A stretch of 64,000 nucleotides of DNA. Origin: Kiloniella spongiae (GTDB lineage Bacteria; Pseudomonadota; Alphaproteobacteria; Kiloniellales; Kiloniellaceae). Position numbers and translations under genes: made by a program. Positions 43,735 to 52,548 of this stretch are shown piece after piece (the stretch's first letter is position 1; each line of letters starts with the position of its first letter). The notes below the pieces were generated by a model, which ran no database searches, was not told the DNA's origin, and saw nothing but the letters and a program-made list of their open reading frames with translations. The stretch covers positions 456,603-520,602 of the forward strand of contig NZ_LAQL01000003.1 in assembly GCF_001026905.1 (NCBI RefSeq), read 5' to 3'.

Positions 43735-45414
43735 ATGGAGCTTGCTGAGAAGGTAATTAATCGTCAGGCCGCGTTGGCAAACGAACGATCCAAGTTTGAC
43801 AAGATCTGGATGGAAACGGCTGAACGTCTTGACCCTTTTGGATCTATTCTTGAGGGCAAACGGGGTGACATGTCAAAGATGTTCAGCTCTCGGCCTTTGC
43901 AGGATTTGGCACGTTTTTCTGCAGCAATCGAAAGCTTGCTTATACCACGAGGATCAATCTGGCATGGGTTGGAGCCTGTTGATGATGATTTGCGGGAAAG
44001 CGATGAAATTCAGGCTTGGGCAGAACAGCGTACAAAAAAGCTTTTTTCAGTTCGCTATATGGCTAAATCCGGCTTTGTTTCAAATACGCAGCGCATGTTT
44101 CGATCATTGGGTTGTTACGGCAACCAAGTGTTGATGACAGAAGAGGTCCTATCCAGAGGGCCGGGTGGCGAAGATTTGCCACCAATCCGTTATCGCATGA
44201 TTCCGATTATTGAATGCTTTCTGGCGACAACGGCATGGGGGCAAGTGGATACCTTTTACCGGGTTTATAAGCTTACCTTACGACAGATTATAGATGAATT
44301 CGGTCTGGAATCTCTGCCAGAGTTTTTGACGATAAGATTAGACAAACCAGATTTACTGGAAGAAAAATTTGAAATTATCCATGCCATAGACACGACCTTG
44401 AATGGAGATACGCAAACGGCTCTTCCCTGGCCGTCTGTTCATGTCCTTAAAGGGCATCATCATGTGTTGCGGCAATCCGGTTATTATGAATTCCCAATTC
44501 ATGCGTCATCGTTTGTTGAAAGTGACGGTGAAGCCTATGGTTGGGGGCCGGGTATGATGGCGTTGCCGGATATTAAGCAGCTTAATGTCATGAACAAAAC
44601 AACGATTGCGGCAGCAGAACAGGCGGTGTCACCGGCCTTCGCAACTGTGCAAAAGCTCAAACGTCGTCTTAACCTTAGTGCCAATGCGATTAATCCGGAC
44701 CTTGTAACAGATGACGGGCGTTTGAAAATTCAGCCTATTGTGACTGGGGCACGGCCAGATATCGGCGAACAACTGATTGCTAAAAAGCAGCAGGATATCA
44801 GTGCCAATTTCTATGGTGATCTTTGGCAGATATTGGTGAACAAGCCTGATATGACAGCTTATGAAGCTGCTTTGCGGGCGCAGGAAAAGAACGAATTGAT
44901 CGGCCCACCATTTGCCAAGCAGGAAGAAATGTTGGCGTCTATGGTGATGCGTGAAAATGCGATCCTTGAACGTCAGTCGGAAGACGGGATTATAGATCTT
45001 CCGCCACGACCAGATGTGTTAACAGATAAAAGCCTGACCCTGAAATTTACCAGTCCGATGGCAAAGTTACGTCGTGCGGCAGAAGATGTGGGTATTCAAC
45101 GGACGCTGGAAACAGCGGCACAACAGGCACAGTTTGACCCAACAATCATGGATAATTTTGATCACGACCGTATTATTAGAGCGCGTGCCGATATTAATGG
45201 TATGCCTGCGGATCTGATGCGTCCTGTGGAGGAGGTACAGGCAAGCCGACAGGCCAAAATTGAGGCCGAGCAACAGCAGCTAATGGCAGCGCAGCAAGCT
45301 CAGGATGTTGATACGGCGGGGAAAGCCTTGCCTATTATGGAAGCACTTGGGGCTGCCGGAATTGATCCGGGAGGTAATACTGACCCGAACCTGATAGCTG
45401 AAGGTGAGGCTTGA
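43735..45414 (+). CDS. Portal (head-tail connector) protein, podovirus type
   Basis: A 559-residue protein of the T7-like head-tail connector family, the usual length of this group. Landmarks are the N-terminal SKFDKIWMETAERLDP, LTRFxxAIESLL-like ARFSAAIESLLIPRGSIWHGLEP, the Trp-rich receptor region and YGWGPGMMALPDIKQLNVMNK. It forms the 12-subunit ring at one vertex through which DNA enters and leaves and to which the tail binds. It heads the continuous structural block and is followed after 2 bases by a small gene. GGAG lies 6 bases before the ATG. Confidence 0.9.
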   Translation: MELAEKVINRQAALANERSKFDKIWMETAERLDPFGSILEGKRGDMSKMFSSRPLQDLARFSAAIESLLIPRGSIWHGLEPVDDDLRESDEIQAWAEQRTKKLFSVRYMAKSGFVSNTQRMFRSLGCYGNQVLMTEEVLSRGPGGEDLPPIRYRMIPIIECFLATTAWGQVDTFYRVYKLTLRQIIDEFGLESLPEFLTIRLDKPDLLEEKFEIIHAIDTTLNGDTQTALPWPSVHVLKGHHHVLRQSGYYEFPIHASSFVESDGEAYGWGPGMMALPDIKQLNVMNKTTIAAAEQAVSPAFATVQKLKRRLNLSANAINPDLVTDDGRLKIQPIVTGARPDIGEQLIAKKQQDISANFYGDLWQILVNKPDMTAYEAALRAQEKNELIGPPFAKQEEMLASMVMRENAILERQSEDGIIDLPPRPDVLTDKSLTLKFTSPMAKLRRAAEDVGIQRTLETAAQQAQFDPTIMDNFDHDRIIRARADINGMPADLMRPVEEVQASRQAKIEAEQQQLMAAQQAQDVDTAGKALPIMEALGAAGIDPGGNTDPNLIAEGEA

Positions 45415-45416
45415 TC

Positions 45417-45698
45417 ATGCTCAAAGTCTGGCCCTTTTCGCTTAAAAAACAACATGAACTTGTCGAGGCCTATAGCCGGCTTTTTGCATCATCTGATGGT
45501 CAGATGGTTTTGGCAGATATCCTTGATCAGGCGCAGGCTTTTGAAACAACGCCCCCGGATGGACCGTCAGTATTCAATGACGGAAAACGCGCTGTCGCTT
45601 TTGATATTTTACGGAAAGCTTCTGTCAGCTCTGACTTGAGAGCAGAGTTGGCAAAGGCGGCGTATTTACAACAAGAGGAAGATACACAGTATGAGTGA
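45417..45698 (+). CDS. Small protein between portal and scaffold
   Basis: A 93-residue mainly helical protein with no recognised domain. The ATG at 45417 has GAGG 7 bases before it; an upstream in-frame TTG overlaps the portal stop. Its 3' end overlaps the scaffold start by 8 bases. Genes in this position are often minor head proteins or scaffold partners. Confidence 0.65.
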   Translation: MLKVWPFSLKKQHELVEAYSRLFASSDGQMVLADILDQAQAFETTPPDGPSVFNDGKRAVAFDILRKASVSSDLRAELAKAAYLQQEEDTQYE

Positions 45699-46524
45699 TG
45701 ATCCCGGTTCAAGCGGTCACGAGTTTTCGGGGATTGAAAGCTCCGGTTATTCGCAGCCTTCTCCAAACCAACCCGCATCGCAAGATAGCGGGTCTTTTTA
45801 TGTAAAAAATACAGGTGATGATCGGGGGAGGCACACAGCGCCAATCGAGCAATCTGAACCTTTCGTAAACGAGAGGCTGCACGAAGGTGATGATCTTTCA
45901 AATGGTCAGGAAGTGGCAAATGATCAGGCAGACGATCAAGCGACTGGGCAGGACGGTTATATCAAACTGCCGTCAGAGGGCGCCAGTGAAGAAGAGGTCG
46001 ATGCTTTTTATGCGGCGTTGGGTGTGCCAGAAACGCCGGATGGTTATGAGTTACAGGTTCCAGAAGAACTGAGTTCTCAGCATAGTGATGAAGATTGGAA
46101 AGCTTACACGGGTGCTATTAGTGAACTCTCGCATGCGTTGGGTCTTTCACCGGAACAGGCACAGGCGCTAGCCGATATGGATTTGCAGGCCAAGACACAA
46201 TCCATGGAAAACATGGAGCGTGAACAAGAACAGTATTTAAGCCAACAAATTGAGGAAACCACACAAACGCTAAGCGATGAGTGGGGATCCAAAATGGATG
46301 TGAATGTCAGAACCGCTAATCGTGCCTTGAAGGCATTGGGTGGTTCTGAACTTGAGGGGGTGTTGTCTGAAGCCGGGGTCTTAAATGACCCCGTTGTCAT
46401 TCGCGCCTTTCATAAAGCTGGCCTCTCCCTGGTAGAGGACAGCAGCCCCGGCGGTGCCGGTGCAACCAGACGCAACAAATCTGCTGCGGAAATTCTCTAC
46501 CCATCATCTACTAAGGAAGGCTGA
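45691..46524 (+). CDS. Scaffolding (capsid assembly) protein ending in an LYP motif
   Basis: A 277-residue acidic protein just before the capsid gene, the classical scaffold position. The first 100 residues are disordered; then come VPETPDGYELQVPEEL (a linker typical of phage scaffolds) and long helices (120-230, many Gln/Glu). The last residues are AAEILYPSSTKEG, the same LYP motif found in the four accessory proteins. Scaffold C-termini bind the inner face of the capsid, so this motif is the likely capsid-binding tag. The scaffold leaves before or during DNA packaging. Confidence 0.82.
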   Translation: MSDDPGSSGHEFSGIESSGYSQPSPNQPASQDSGSFYVKNTGDDRGRHTAPIEQSEPFVNERLHEGDDLSNGQEVANDQADDQATGQDGYIKLPSEGASEEEVDAFYAALGVPETPDGYELQVPEELSSQHSDEDWKAYTGAISELSHALGLSPEQAQALADMDLQAKTQSMENMEREQEQYLSQQIEETTQTLSDEWGSKMDVNVRTANRALKALGGSELEGVLSEAGVLNDPVVIRAFHKAGLSLVEDSSPGGAGATRRNKSAAEILYPSSTKEG

Positions 46525-46526
46525 TT

Positions 46527-47546
46527 ATGGCTACACTTGGAAATACCTTTGTCGATCTTATCGATATTTATAAACAAACTGACCCGAATGGTTCCACGGC
46601 AACTATTATTGAGCTTCTGAAACAGCAAAATCCTATTCTGGATGATGCGATTGCGATGGAATGTAACAAGGGATCTGAACACCTACACACTATTCGTACT
46701 GGCTTGCCATCTGTTTCCTGGGGGGCATTGTATCAGGGCATTACGCAATCTAAAGCCAAGCAACAGCAGGTAACGGATACAACAGGTTATCTGGAAGCAC
46801 TGGCAACGATTGATGAGCGTGTCCTGAGTTTGTCAAAAAATGAAGCAGGTGTGCGCCTTAACGAGGCCATGGCGTTCATGGAATCAATGAATCAGGAAGC
46901 TGCTTCGGGTCTGTTTTATCATGACACGGCATCAACCCCTGAAAAGTTCAAAGGGCTTTCTTCCCGGTTCAATACGATTGGTGGCGGTGGTGCCGGTGAA
47001 CAGGTGATCGACGCTGGTGGTACGGGGTCGGATAATACATCTATTTGGTTCGTAACCTGGGGCGATCGTCACTGTCATCTGCTTTATCCGCAAGGCACTA
47101 AAGCTGGCTTGCAACGTGATGATATGGGCCGCCAACGCGTTTTGGATGAAAACAATAATCCATATTACGTGAAGGAAGAAAAGTTCACATGGCATCTTGG
47201 TCTGGCGGTGAAGGATTGGCGTTATGTATCCCGTGTTGCCAACATTGATGTATCCCAGATGCAGGCCGGTAATGTGAAGCTTTATGATTTCATGCGTAAA
47301 GCCTATTACAAACTGCAAAGCCGTATCCGACGTGGCGATGCCGCAGGTGGTCGTCAGGTTATTTACTGTAACCGTGATGTACTTGAAGCTCTGGACGCAC
47401 TGGCCACCAATGCCGGGGCCGGGGACAACTTTGTTCGCCTAAAAGACAGTGAACTGGAAGGTCAGGAAGTGCTGACCTATCGCGGTATTCCAATTCGTGA
47501 AACCGATGCGTTGCTCAATACCGAAGCACGCGTTCTGTCTGCTTAA
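46527..47546 (+). CDS. Major capsid protein
   Basis: A 339-residue protein encoded 2 bases after the scaffold, in the capsid position of T7-like gene order. It has the features of the podovirus major capsid group: NTFVDLIDIYKQTDPNGSTATIIELLKQQNPIL at the start, GLPSVSWGALYQG, IGGGGAGEQVIDAGGTGSDNTSIW-like glycine-rich loop, VKDWRYVSRVANID and a late YRGIPIRETDALLNTE. It forms the icosahedral shell by HK97-like folding. Confidence 0.9.
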   Translation: MATLGNTFVDLIDIYKQTDPNGSTATIIELLKQQNPILDDAIAMECNKGSEHLHTIRTGLPSVSWGALYQGITQSKAKQQQVTDTTGYLEALATIDERVLSLSKNEAGVRLNEAMAFMESMNQEAASGLFYHDTASTPEKFKGLSSRFNTIGGGGAGEQVIDAGGTGSDNTSIWFVTWGDRHCHLLYPQGTKAGLQRDDMGRQRVLDENNNPYYVKEEKFTWHLGLAVKDWRYVSRVANIDVSQMQAGNVKLYDFMRKAYYKLQSRIRRGDAAGGRQVIYCNRDVLEALDALATNAGAGDNFVRLKDSELEGQEVLTYRGIPIRETDALLNTEARVLSA

Positions 47547-47602
47547 CCCTTATCAAATTTAGGGACCAAATTTAAAGGCCGAATTTAGAGAGAGATTTTA
47601 AT

Positions 47603-48025
47603 ATGATTCATAGTAAGCAACTCACCTTCTCTGATCAGCAGGCAATTACCAGTACTGCTGCGTCGACCAATATCCTTGATCTTGGTACAACTGGAACAGT
47701 TGTTGGTGCATCTGTAGCGCTGCCAAGTAATCCCGGTGATGGCACTGCGGTACCATTGAATGTTCAGGTGACAGAAGATTTCAATAATCTGACCTCATTG
47801 AAAATTGCGATTGAAGTGGATAACACAACGAGCTTTTCTTCGCCGCGAGAAGTTCTTTCCCAATCTATTGTCCGGGCTGATCTTGTGGCTGGGAAACAGA
47901 CATCGTTCCACATTTTGCCCAAAGGTCTGGATGAACGTTATATGCGTCTACGCTATACGGTGTCGGGTTCAAATCCGACCAATGGCAAAATTTCTGCGGG
48001 AATTGTGGCCGGAGTTCAGAGTTAA
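47603..48025 (+). CDS. Bbp16-like capsid cement protein
   Basis: A 140-residue beta-rich protein that resembles Bbp16-type cement proteins: DQQAITSTAASTNILDLG at the start, PLNVQVTEDFNNLTSLKIAIEVD in the middle and RYMRLRYTVSGSNPTNGKISAGIV at the end. Such proteins sit on the outside of the shell and stabilise it. The gene directly follows the capsid gene, the expected place. A short AAATTTA-rich threefold repeat lies in the 56-base gap before it. Confidence 0.8.
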   Translation: MIHSKQLTFSDQQAITSTAASTNILDLGTTGTVVGASVALPSNPGDGTAVPLNVQVTEDFNNLTSLKIAIEVDNTTSFSSPREVLSQSIVRADLVAGKQTSFHILPKGLDERYMRLRYTVSGSNPTNGKISAGIVAGVQS

Positions 48026-48276
48026 TGGCACTGCGGGCCAAATCAGCAAAAGGAGCTTTAGCAAAGGGGCCGCGTGGTTCATCCAAAGCTGTGTCTGCTG
48101 AGAATGTTTCTGGTGGAGGAATTTCCGATGCTAACAGTACTGTACCGAAAGCTGAATCGCTGAACGTACGCGCTATTGCTTTGGGCTATTACGGCGCTCA
48201 GCTCAGAGAAGAAGGGGATACCTTTGACTTGAGAGAGGCCGAACACTTTTCATCCAGTTGGATGGAAAGAGTTTAA
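48025..48276 (+). CDS. Small hypothetical virion-region protein
   Basis: An 83-residue protein, start overlapping the cement gene stop by one base. The first half is basic and low in complexity (AKSAKGALAKGPRGSSKAV), the second half acidic and helical. No family recognised. Probably a minor structural or assembly protein by position. Confidence 0.55.
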   Translation: MALRAKSAKGALAKGPRGSSKAVSAENVSGGGISDANSTVPKAESLNVRAIALGYYGAQLREEGDTFDLREAEHFSSSWMERV

Positions 48277-48310
48277 GGTTATCAAAGATTGAGTTTCTTT
48301 GATGTTTGAG

Positions 48311-48345
48311 AAAGCGGGAGATCGGGAAACGGGTCTTCCGCTTTT
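48311..48345 (+). terminator. Intrinsic terminator before the tail tubular A gene
   Basis: GCGGGAGATC pairs with GGTCTTCCGC (two wobble pairs) inside AAA/TTT, followed by a T-rich stretch. A second stem (ATCAAAGA/TCTTTGAT, 48281-48303) precedes it. The tail gene begins 34 bases later. Confidence 0.7.
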
Positions 48346-48378
48346 GTATTATTCCACAACTAGAGGTCAGGAAAACAG

Positions 48379-48957
48379 ATGAGCAGCAAGGTTGAAATCT
48401 GTCGGGATGCTTTGCAAATCCTGGGTGATAAATCCATTGTTAGCCTGGAAGACAGCAGCAAAGAAGCACGTCAGTGCAAGATTGCCTATCCCAGAGCGGT
48501 AGAGACCGTCTTGCGTGCCTATCCCTGGTCATGCGCGATCCGTCGGGTCAAGTTGGCTGTATCTGCGGAAGCGTCTGCCTTTGGCGAATGGAAACGATAC
48601 CGCCGCCCGGTTGATGATATTCAGGTTTTGCCAATAACAACGACAGGTGAAGCCAATGGCTTACCTGTGACCTATCAATTGGAGGGACGGTATATCCTGT
48701 GTCATCAGGATGCGCCGCTTTATTATCGTTATATCAGTAGCGAAGTAGAACCTTCGGATATGCCACCGGACTTGCGTCGTGTTGTGGCGGCTCAACTGGC
48801 CGTGAGATTGGCAGAGGTTCTAACTGGATCTCAAACCAAACTGAATATGGCACTTGGTCTTTACAGGAATGATCTGGCACTGGCCAAAGCAAGCGACATG
48901 ATGGAAGACGGTGTGAGTAATATTGTTCCGTCGTCTTGGGTGGAGGCGCGAAACTGA
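48379..48957 (+). CDS. Tail tubular protein A-like (head-tail adaptor)
   Basis: A 192-residue helical protein. VEICRDALQILGDKSIVSLEDSSKEARQCKIAYPRAVETVLRAYPWSCA is the typical start of T7 gp11-like adaptors. It joins the portal ring to the tail nozzle. Its stop codon overlaps the start of the tubular B gene (TGATG). Confidence 0.88.
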   Translation: MSSKVEICRDALQILGDKSIVSLEDSSKEARQCKIAYPRAVETVLRAYPWSCAIRRVKLAVSAEASAFGEWKRYRRPVDDIQVLPITTTGEANGLPVTYQLEGRYILCHQDAPLYYRYISSEVEPSDMPPDLRRVVAAQLAVRLAEVLTGSQTKLNMALGLYRNDLALAKASDMMEDGVSNIVPSSWVEARN

Positions 48958-50720
48958 TGCCACCAAGAACCCTTCAGGCCAGCTTTGTTCGCGGTGAGAT
49001 TACGCCCCGATTGCACGGACGGGAAGATACCCAGCTTTACCAGACAGGCTTGGCCCTGTGTGAAAACTGGATTGTCCTGCCCCATGGCGGTATGACGCGT
49101 CGTCCGGGAACACGCTTTGTCGCAAAGGCGAAACACGCGGATAAACAATGCCGTCTTATTTCGTTCGAATATTCGACAGAAGACGCCTACATTCTGGAAA
49201 TTGGCGATCTTTACATGCGGTTTTACCGTGATTTCGGGCAAATCGAAAAAGATGATGCCCCTTATGAAATTACCACGCCGTACAAGGAAGAAGAGTTGTT
49301 CGATCTGGTTTTTACCCAGACCGAAAACAGCCTGTGGATCGTGCACAAGGATCATCCACCCAAAGAATTGAAACGCAACGATCATGCTGATTGGGCATTG
49401 GCGGATATTGTCTTTACGTCAAAGCCAGCAGAATGGAAGGCGGGGAATTACCCCAGGCGTTGTTCTTTCTATCAGCAACGATCCATCTTTGCTTCACCAC
49501 CGGATCAGCCGCAAACGATCTGGACGTCGAAAACATCCAACGAGAAAAATTTTGCTTTAGGTACCAATGCCGATGATGCGTTCAAGGCTACAATCAAGGC
49601 TGGACAGGTCAACCATATTCAATGGATGGTCGAAGGGCGTGCTTTGATGATGGGGACATCCGGAGCAACCAGAACCCTGAGTGGATCTTCTGCCAATGAA
49701 GCCTTGACCGTGACGTCGGTTATCAATCGCCGTCATACAACGGAAGGGTCAGCAGCTATTCCACCAATCCAGAAGGGAGAGGTCGCACTGTTTTTGAGCC
49801 GGAACAGAAAACGATTACATGAGTTTGTGTTCTCGTTTGAGCGTGACAGCTTTATTGCGCCTGACCAAACCTTTTTATCCCAGCATATAACTGGAACCGG
49901 GATCAAGGATATGGACATGGTCAACGACCCTGATTCCATTATCTGGATGGTACGGGACGATGGTCAACTGGTCGGAGTGACCTATGAAAAATCACAGGAA
50001 GTTGTTGCGTTTCACCGTCATAAACTGGGTGGAACAACCGATGACCATGATTGGGGCGAAGTTGAAACCGTGGCGGTGACCTATGAGGCAAAGCGGGAAG
50101 TTCTATGGTTGTCGGTTAAACGTAAAGTCAACGGAGAAATCGTGCGCCATATCGAGTTTATGGAAGCCGGGTTTGACGATGGCCTGGATAAAAAAGATGC
50201 CTTTTTTGTAGATTGCGGCGGAACCTATGAGGGGGAAGCGGCAAACACGATTAACGGCTTTGATCATCTGGTCGGTGAAGAGGTGGATATTCTGCACGAT
50301 GGCAAGGTATCTCCGAGATCAACGGTGGCAAATGATGGCAAGGTATCGCTTAAAAATAACCGTACAGGTTTAAAGATTACGACCGGGTTGCCTTACCAGT
50401 CGGTCGTACAGCCCTTGTCCCCGATTGTTGCTTTGCAAAATGGGACAGGCAGAGGCAAGAAAAAGCGTGTTGTTTCCATGGGCGTTGATGTCATGAACAC
50501 AGGAACAATCGAAGCCGGAGATAGTCTGGAAGACACTCAAACACATATCTTCCGAGATGGATCGACACCCTTTGGTCAATCTCCAGACCTCTATACCGGG
50601 TACTTGGAAATTGATCCGGAAAACGGCTTTAGCGACAAGGCACAAATTTTTATCAGAGCAAGGCAACCACTACCGGCAACAATTCGATCACTGATCACAG
50701 AAGTACAGTCAGAGGGGTAA
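48957..50720 (+). CDS. Tail tubular protein B-like (nozzle)
   Basis: About 587 residues. The start TLQASFVRGEITPRLHGREDTQLYQTGLALCENWIVLPHGGMTRRPGTRFV is characteristic of podovirus nozzle/stabilisation proteins (T7 gp12 group). The rest is beta-rich with Trp/Tyr repeats. It makes the hexameric end of the short tail. The ATG overlaps the upstream stop; the frame extends 7 codons further but without a better start. Confidence 0.88.
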   Translation: MPPRTLQASFVRGEITPRLHGREDTQLYQTGLALCENWIVLPHGGMTRRPGTRFVAKAKHADKQCRLISFEYSTEDAYILEIGDLYMRFYRDFGQIEKDDAPYEITTPYKEEELFDLVFTQTENSLWIVHKDHPPKELKRNDHADWALADIVFTSKPAEWKAGNYPRRCSFYQQRSIFASPPDQPQTIWTSKTSNEKNFALGTNADDAFKATIKAGQVNHIQWMVEGRALMMGTSGATRTLSGSSANEALTVTSVINRRHTTEGSAAIPPIQKGEVALFLSRNRKRLHEFVFSFERDSFIAPDQTFLSQHITGTGIKDMDMVNDPDSIIWMVRDDGQLVGVTYEKSQEVVAFHRHKLGGTTDDHDWGEVETVAVTYEAKREVLWLSVKRKVNGEIVRHIEFMEAGFDDGLDKKDAFFVDCGGTYEGEAANTINGFDHLVGEEVDILHDGKVSPRSTVANDGKVSLKNNRTGLKITTGLPYQSVVQPLSPIVALQNGTGRGKKKRVVSMGVDVMNTGTIEAGDSLEDTQTHIFRDGSTPFGQSPDLYTGYLEIDPENGFSDKAQIFIRARQPLPATIRSLITEVQSEG

Positions 50721-50724
50721 CATT

Positions 50725-51323
50725 ATGGGGTTTCTTGAAAATAAGTTTAATAAAGATATTACTGGGGTAAATAAAGATAGCAAAGAAAGACCCATAAGAG
50801 GAAACGAGCTGTACAACGGAAGATATGGAACGCTTCCTCTCCCAACAACAGAGCCTGTTAATGCAGAACAATATTACAGGTTCCTAAATTATAACCCAGA
50901 AGATGGGGCTGGAGATATAGGTAATATATTCGCTATGGTGATCCAAGGGACATTATCAATGAAGCTGAAGAAGCTGCTCGTCAGTTGTTGCCAAGAGATA
51001 AAGAAGGAAAACCCTATAAAGGATTTGATGATGCACAAGATGCTGTACGGCATGCGTTGGGAAGTTATCTTTTAGTCAAGAAATATGGAGTTGATGTGGC
51101 AAAAGAAATAACTGATGGACATGAAAGAACTTCTTTCCCTTTAGGTTATATAGGGCTGGATGACGATAATAGAGAAAGTGAGTTGCAAGATCTTTATAAC
51201 AATCGAGTTGGTCGAGATGCTGCAATGAATAAAAAGAATAAGAATTTAAAAACTGCTGATATAATTATGAAGCTTTATCAGGAAGGTAAACTTCAGCATT
51301 CTCCCTTTGTTTTGAAACGGTAA
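50725..51323 (+). pseudogene. Frameshifted phage gene with RHxxx...NNxxGR signature
   Basis: Two overlapping frames encode one protein. Frame 1 starts at 50725 (GAGGGG site) and is sensible to about NPEDGAGDIGNIF near 50930. The continuation in the other frame (about 50929-51323) reads RYGDPRDIINEAEEAARQLLP, then DDAQDAVRHALGSYLLVKKYG, ITDGHERTS and SELQDLYNNRVGRDAA. The RH, GHE and DLxNNxVGR pieces resemble a small domain (DUF6973-like) also found at the ends of bacterial toxins. No slippery heptamer is visible at the join, so a one-base indel is the simplest explanation; a sequencing error is possible. Confidence 0.6.
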
Positions 51324-51943
51324 TAAGTGATTAAAAATAAAGGGCTGAAAATTGAGACAAAGCCAATAAACAAAATGCTATAAAAAAGAAGGTTGATGTG
51401 TGTAGTAAAGTGTTCTGCCGTTGACATCCCATAAATTTCAAAAATTAGTTGGCCCAGAGTTGGTGGGTAGGTTTTAAATAAAAGCCAAATTGTAAAAGCG
51501 CTACTCGTTAAGGTCCAAATAATTATTATTGCAATAAATGAATACTTCAAGAAGCTGTAATTTCTTATAATACTGCTCGTCCACAATTTGTACTGGAGTA
51601 TTACCTTATCGAATATTTTTTTATTCTTAAGGTAAAACGGTCCTAATAAAGTAATTTTGAGGGATATAAACAAGAATAAGAAAAGCAGCAATGATACGGC
51701 GATATCCCGGAATTGACTGTACATTTGTAATTCGGGAGGCCGGAAATCTTTCCCGGCTCGTATAAGATCATTGGGTGTTAAAAATATAAAATAAAGAAAT
51801 AGGCATAATGCGAAAAGTATACTTAGTGAAAAAGAAACTAATCTATATGTCCAAGGGTAATTGCTACAGTATTTTATAAGTATTTTGATGTGTTGGCCCA
51901 TTATCAAAATTTTCGATGAAAAACATAAGTTAACGTGTCTCAT
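51293..51943 (-). CDS. Reverse-strand membrane protein
   Basis: About 216 residues with four membrane helices (near the first 20-45 residues after the start, then 75-95, 130-155 and 175-205). No family recognised. It is convergent with, and overlaps by 31 bases, the frameshifted gene. The start is uncertain: ATGs at 51943 and 51901 both lack a good ribosome site and the frame extends to 52006. AT-rich composition and orientation mark it as a moron. It could be an immunity-type partner of the neighbouring gene. Confidence 0.5.
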   Translation of the reverse strand: MRHVNLCFSSKILIMGQHIKILIKYCSNYPWTYRLVSFSLSILFALCLFLYFIFLTPNDLIRAGKDFRPPELQMYSQFRDIAVSLLLFLFLFISLKITLLGPFYLKNKKIFDKVILQYKLWTSSIIRNYSFLKYSFIAIIIIWTLTSSAFTIWLLFKTYPPTLGQLIFEIYGMSTAEHFTTHINLLFYSILFIGFVSIFSPLFLITYYRFKTKGEC

Positions 51944-52025
51944 GAAGGTGTAAGTAGATACCGGTCGGTTACATGTAACGATAGCTGGTTTCAATTTTAT
52001 AAACAATTAAATAAAGGGAAAAGCT

Positions 52026-52469
52026 ATGGGATGGTTCAAAAAGATATTTAAAAAAGTCGGTAATGTACTGAAAGGTGCAGCCCCTGCTATTGGTGCTCTG
52101 GCAGGTATCGGCGGGTTGGGGGCTACTGCTGGTTTACTCGGTGCTGGCGGGGCACTTTTTAACGGCTTTGCCGAACGCAAACGGGCAAAAAAACAGGCTA
52201 AAATGGCAAGACGGTTTGCGGCGCAGGAGGCCGCGATTAGTCGACGCAATACACAACGTTTGGCGGGGCAACAGCGTGCCAATTTTGCCGCTGCGGGTTT
52301 GAAAATTGAAGGTAGCCCGGCCCTGTTAATTGAAGAGACTGAAAAGCTGGGGGCGCAGGAAGTGGATAATATTCTCTACGCCGGAAATCAGAAAGCCAAA
52401 GCTTATAAACGTGCTGGAAACAACGCTATGATCGGTGGTTTTCTCAATGCGGGATCGTATTTATCTTAA
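52026..52469 (+). CDS. Internal virion protein (small)
   Basis: A 147-residue protein: a basic start (MGWFKKIFKKVGNVLKG), a glycine/alanine-rich hydrophobic stretch (20-52), an Ala/Lys/Arg helical region and AAAGLKIEGSPALLIEETEKLGAQEVDNILYAG. This plan is typical of small podovirus internal proteins that help form the channel for DNA ejection. Ribosome site AAGGGA. Confidence 0.75.
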   Translation: MGWFKKIFKKVGNVLKGAAPAIGALAGIGGLGATAGLLGAGGALFNGFAERKRAKKQAKMARRFAAQEAAISRRNTQRLAGQQRANFAAAGLKIEGSPALLIEETEKLGAQEVDNILYAGNQKAKAYKRAGNNAMIGGFLNAGSYLS

Positions 52470-52548
52470 GAGTTATTTTTTACTACATATGGTAGAATAT
52501 TCTTAAGGGGTGTAGGCTCTGGAACTTGGTGTCTGGCGGGGAGAGAAG

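Noticed and set aside
46527..47546. LLYP in the capsid protein as part of the LYP tag system
   Set aside because: It is internal, in the middle of the capsid fold, and not at a C-terminus.
50900..50990. Programmed ribosomal frameshift in the 50725 gene
   Set aside because: No slippery heptamer or following stem was found near the required crossing point after the in-frame stop at about 50914-50920, so an indel is more likely.
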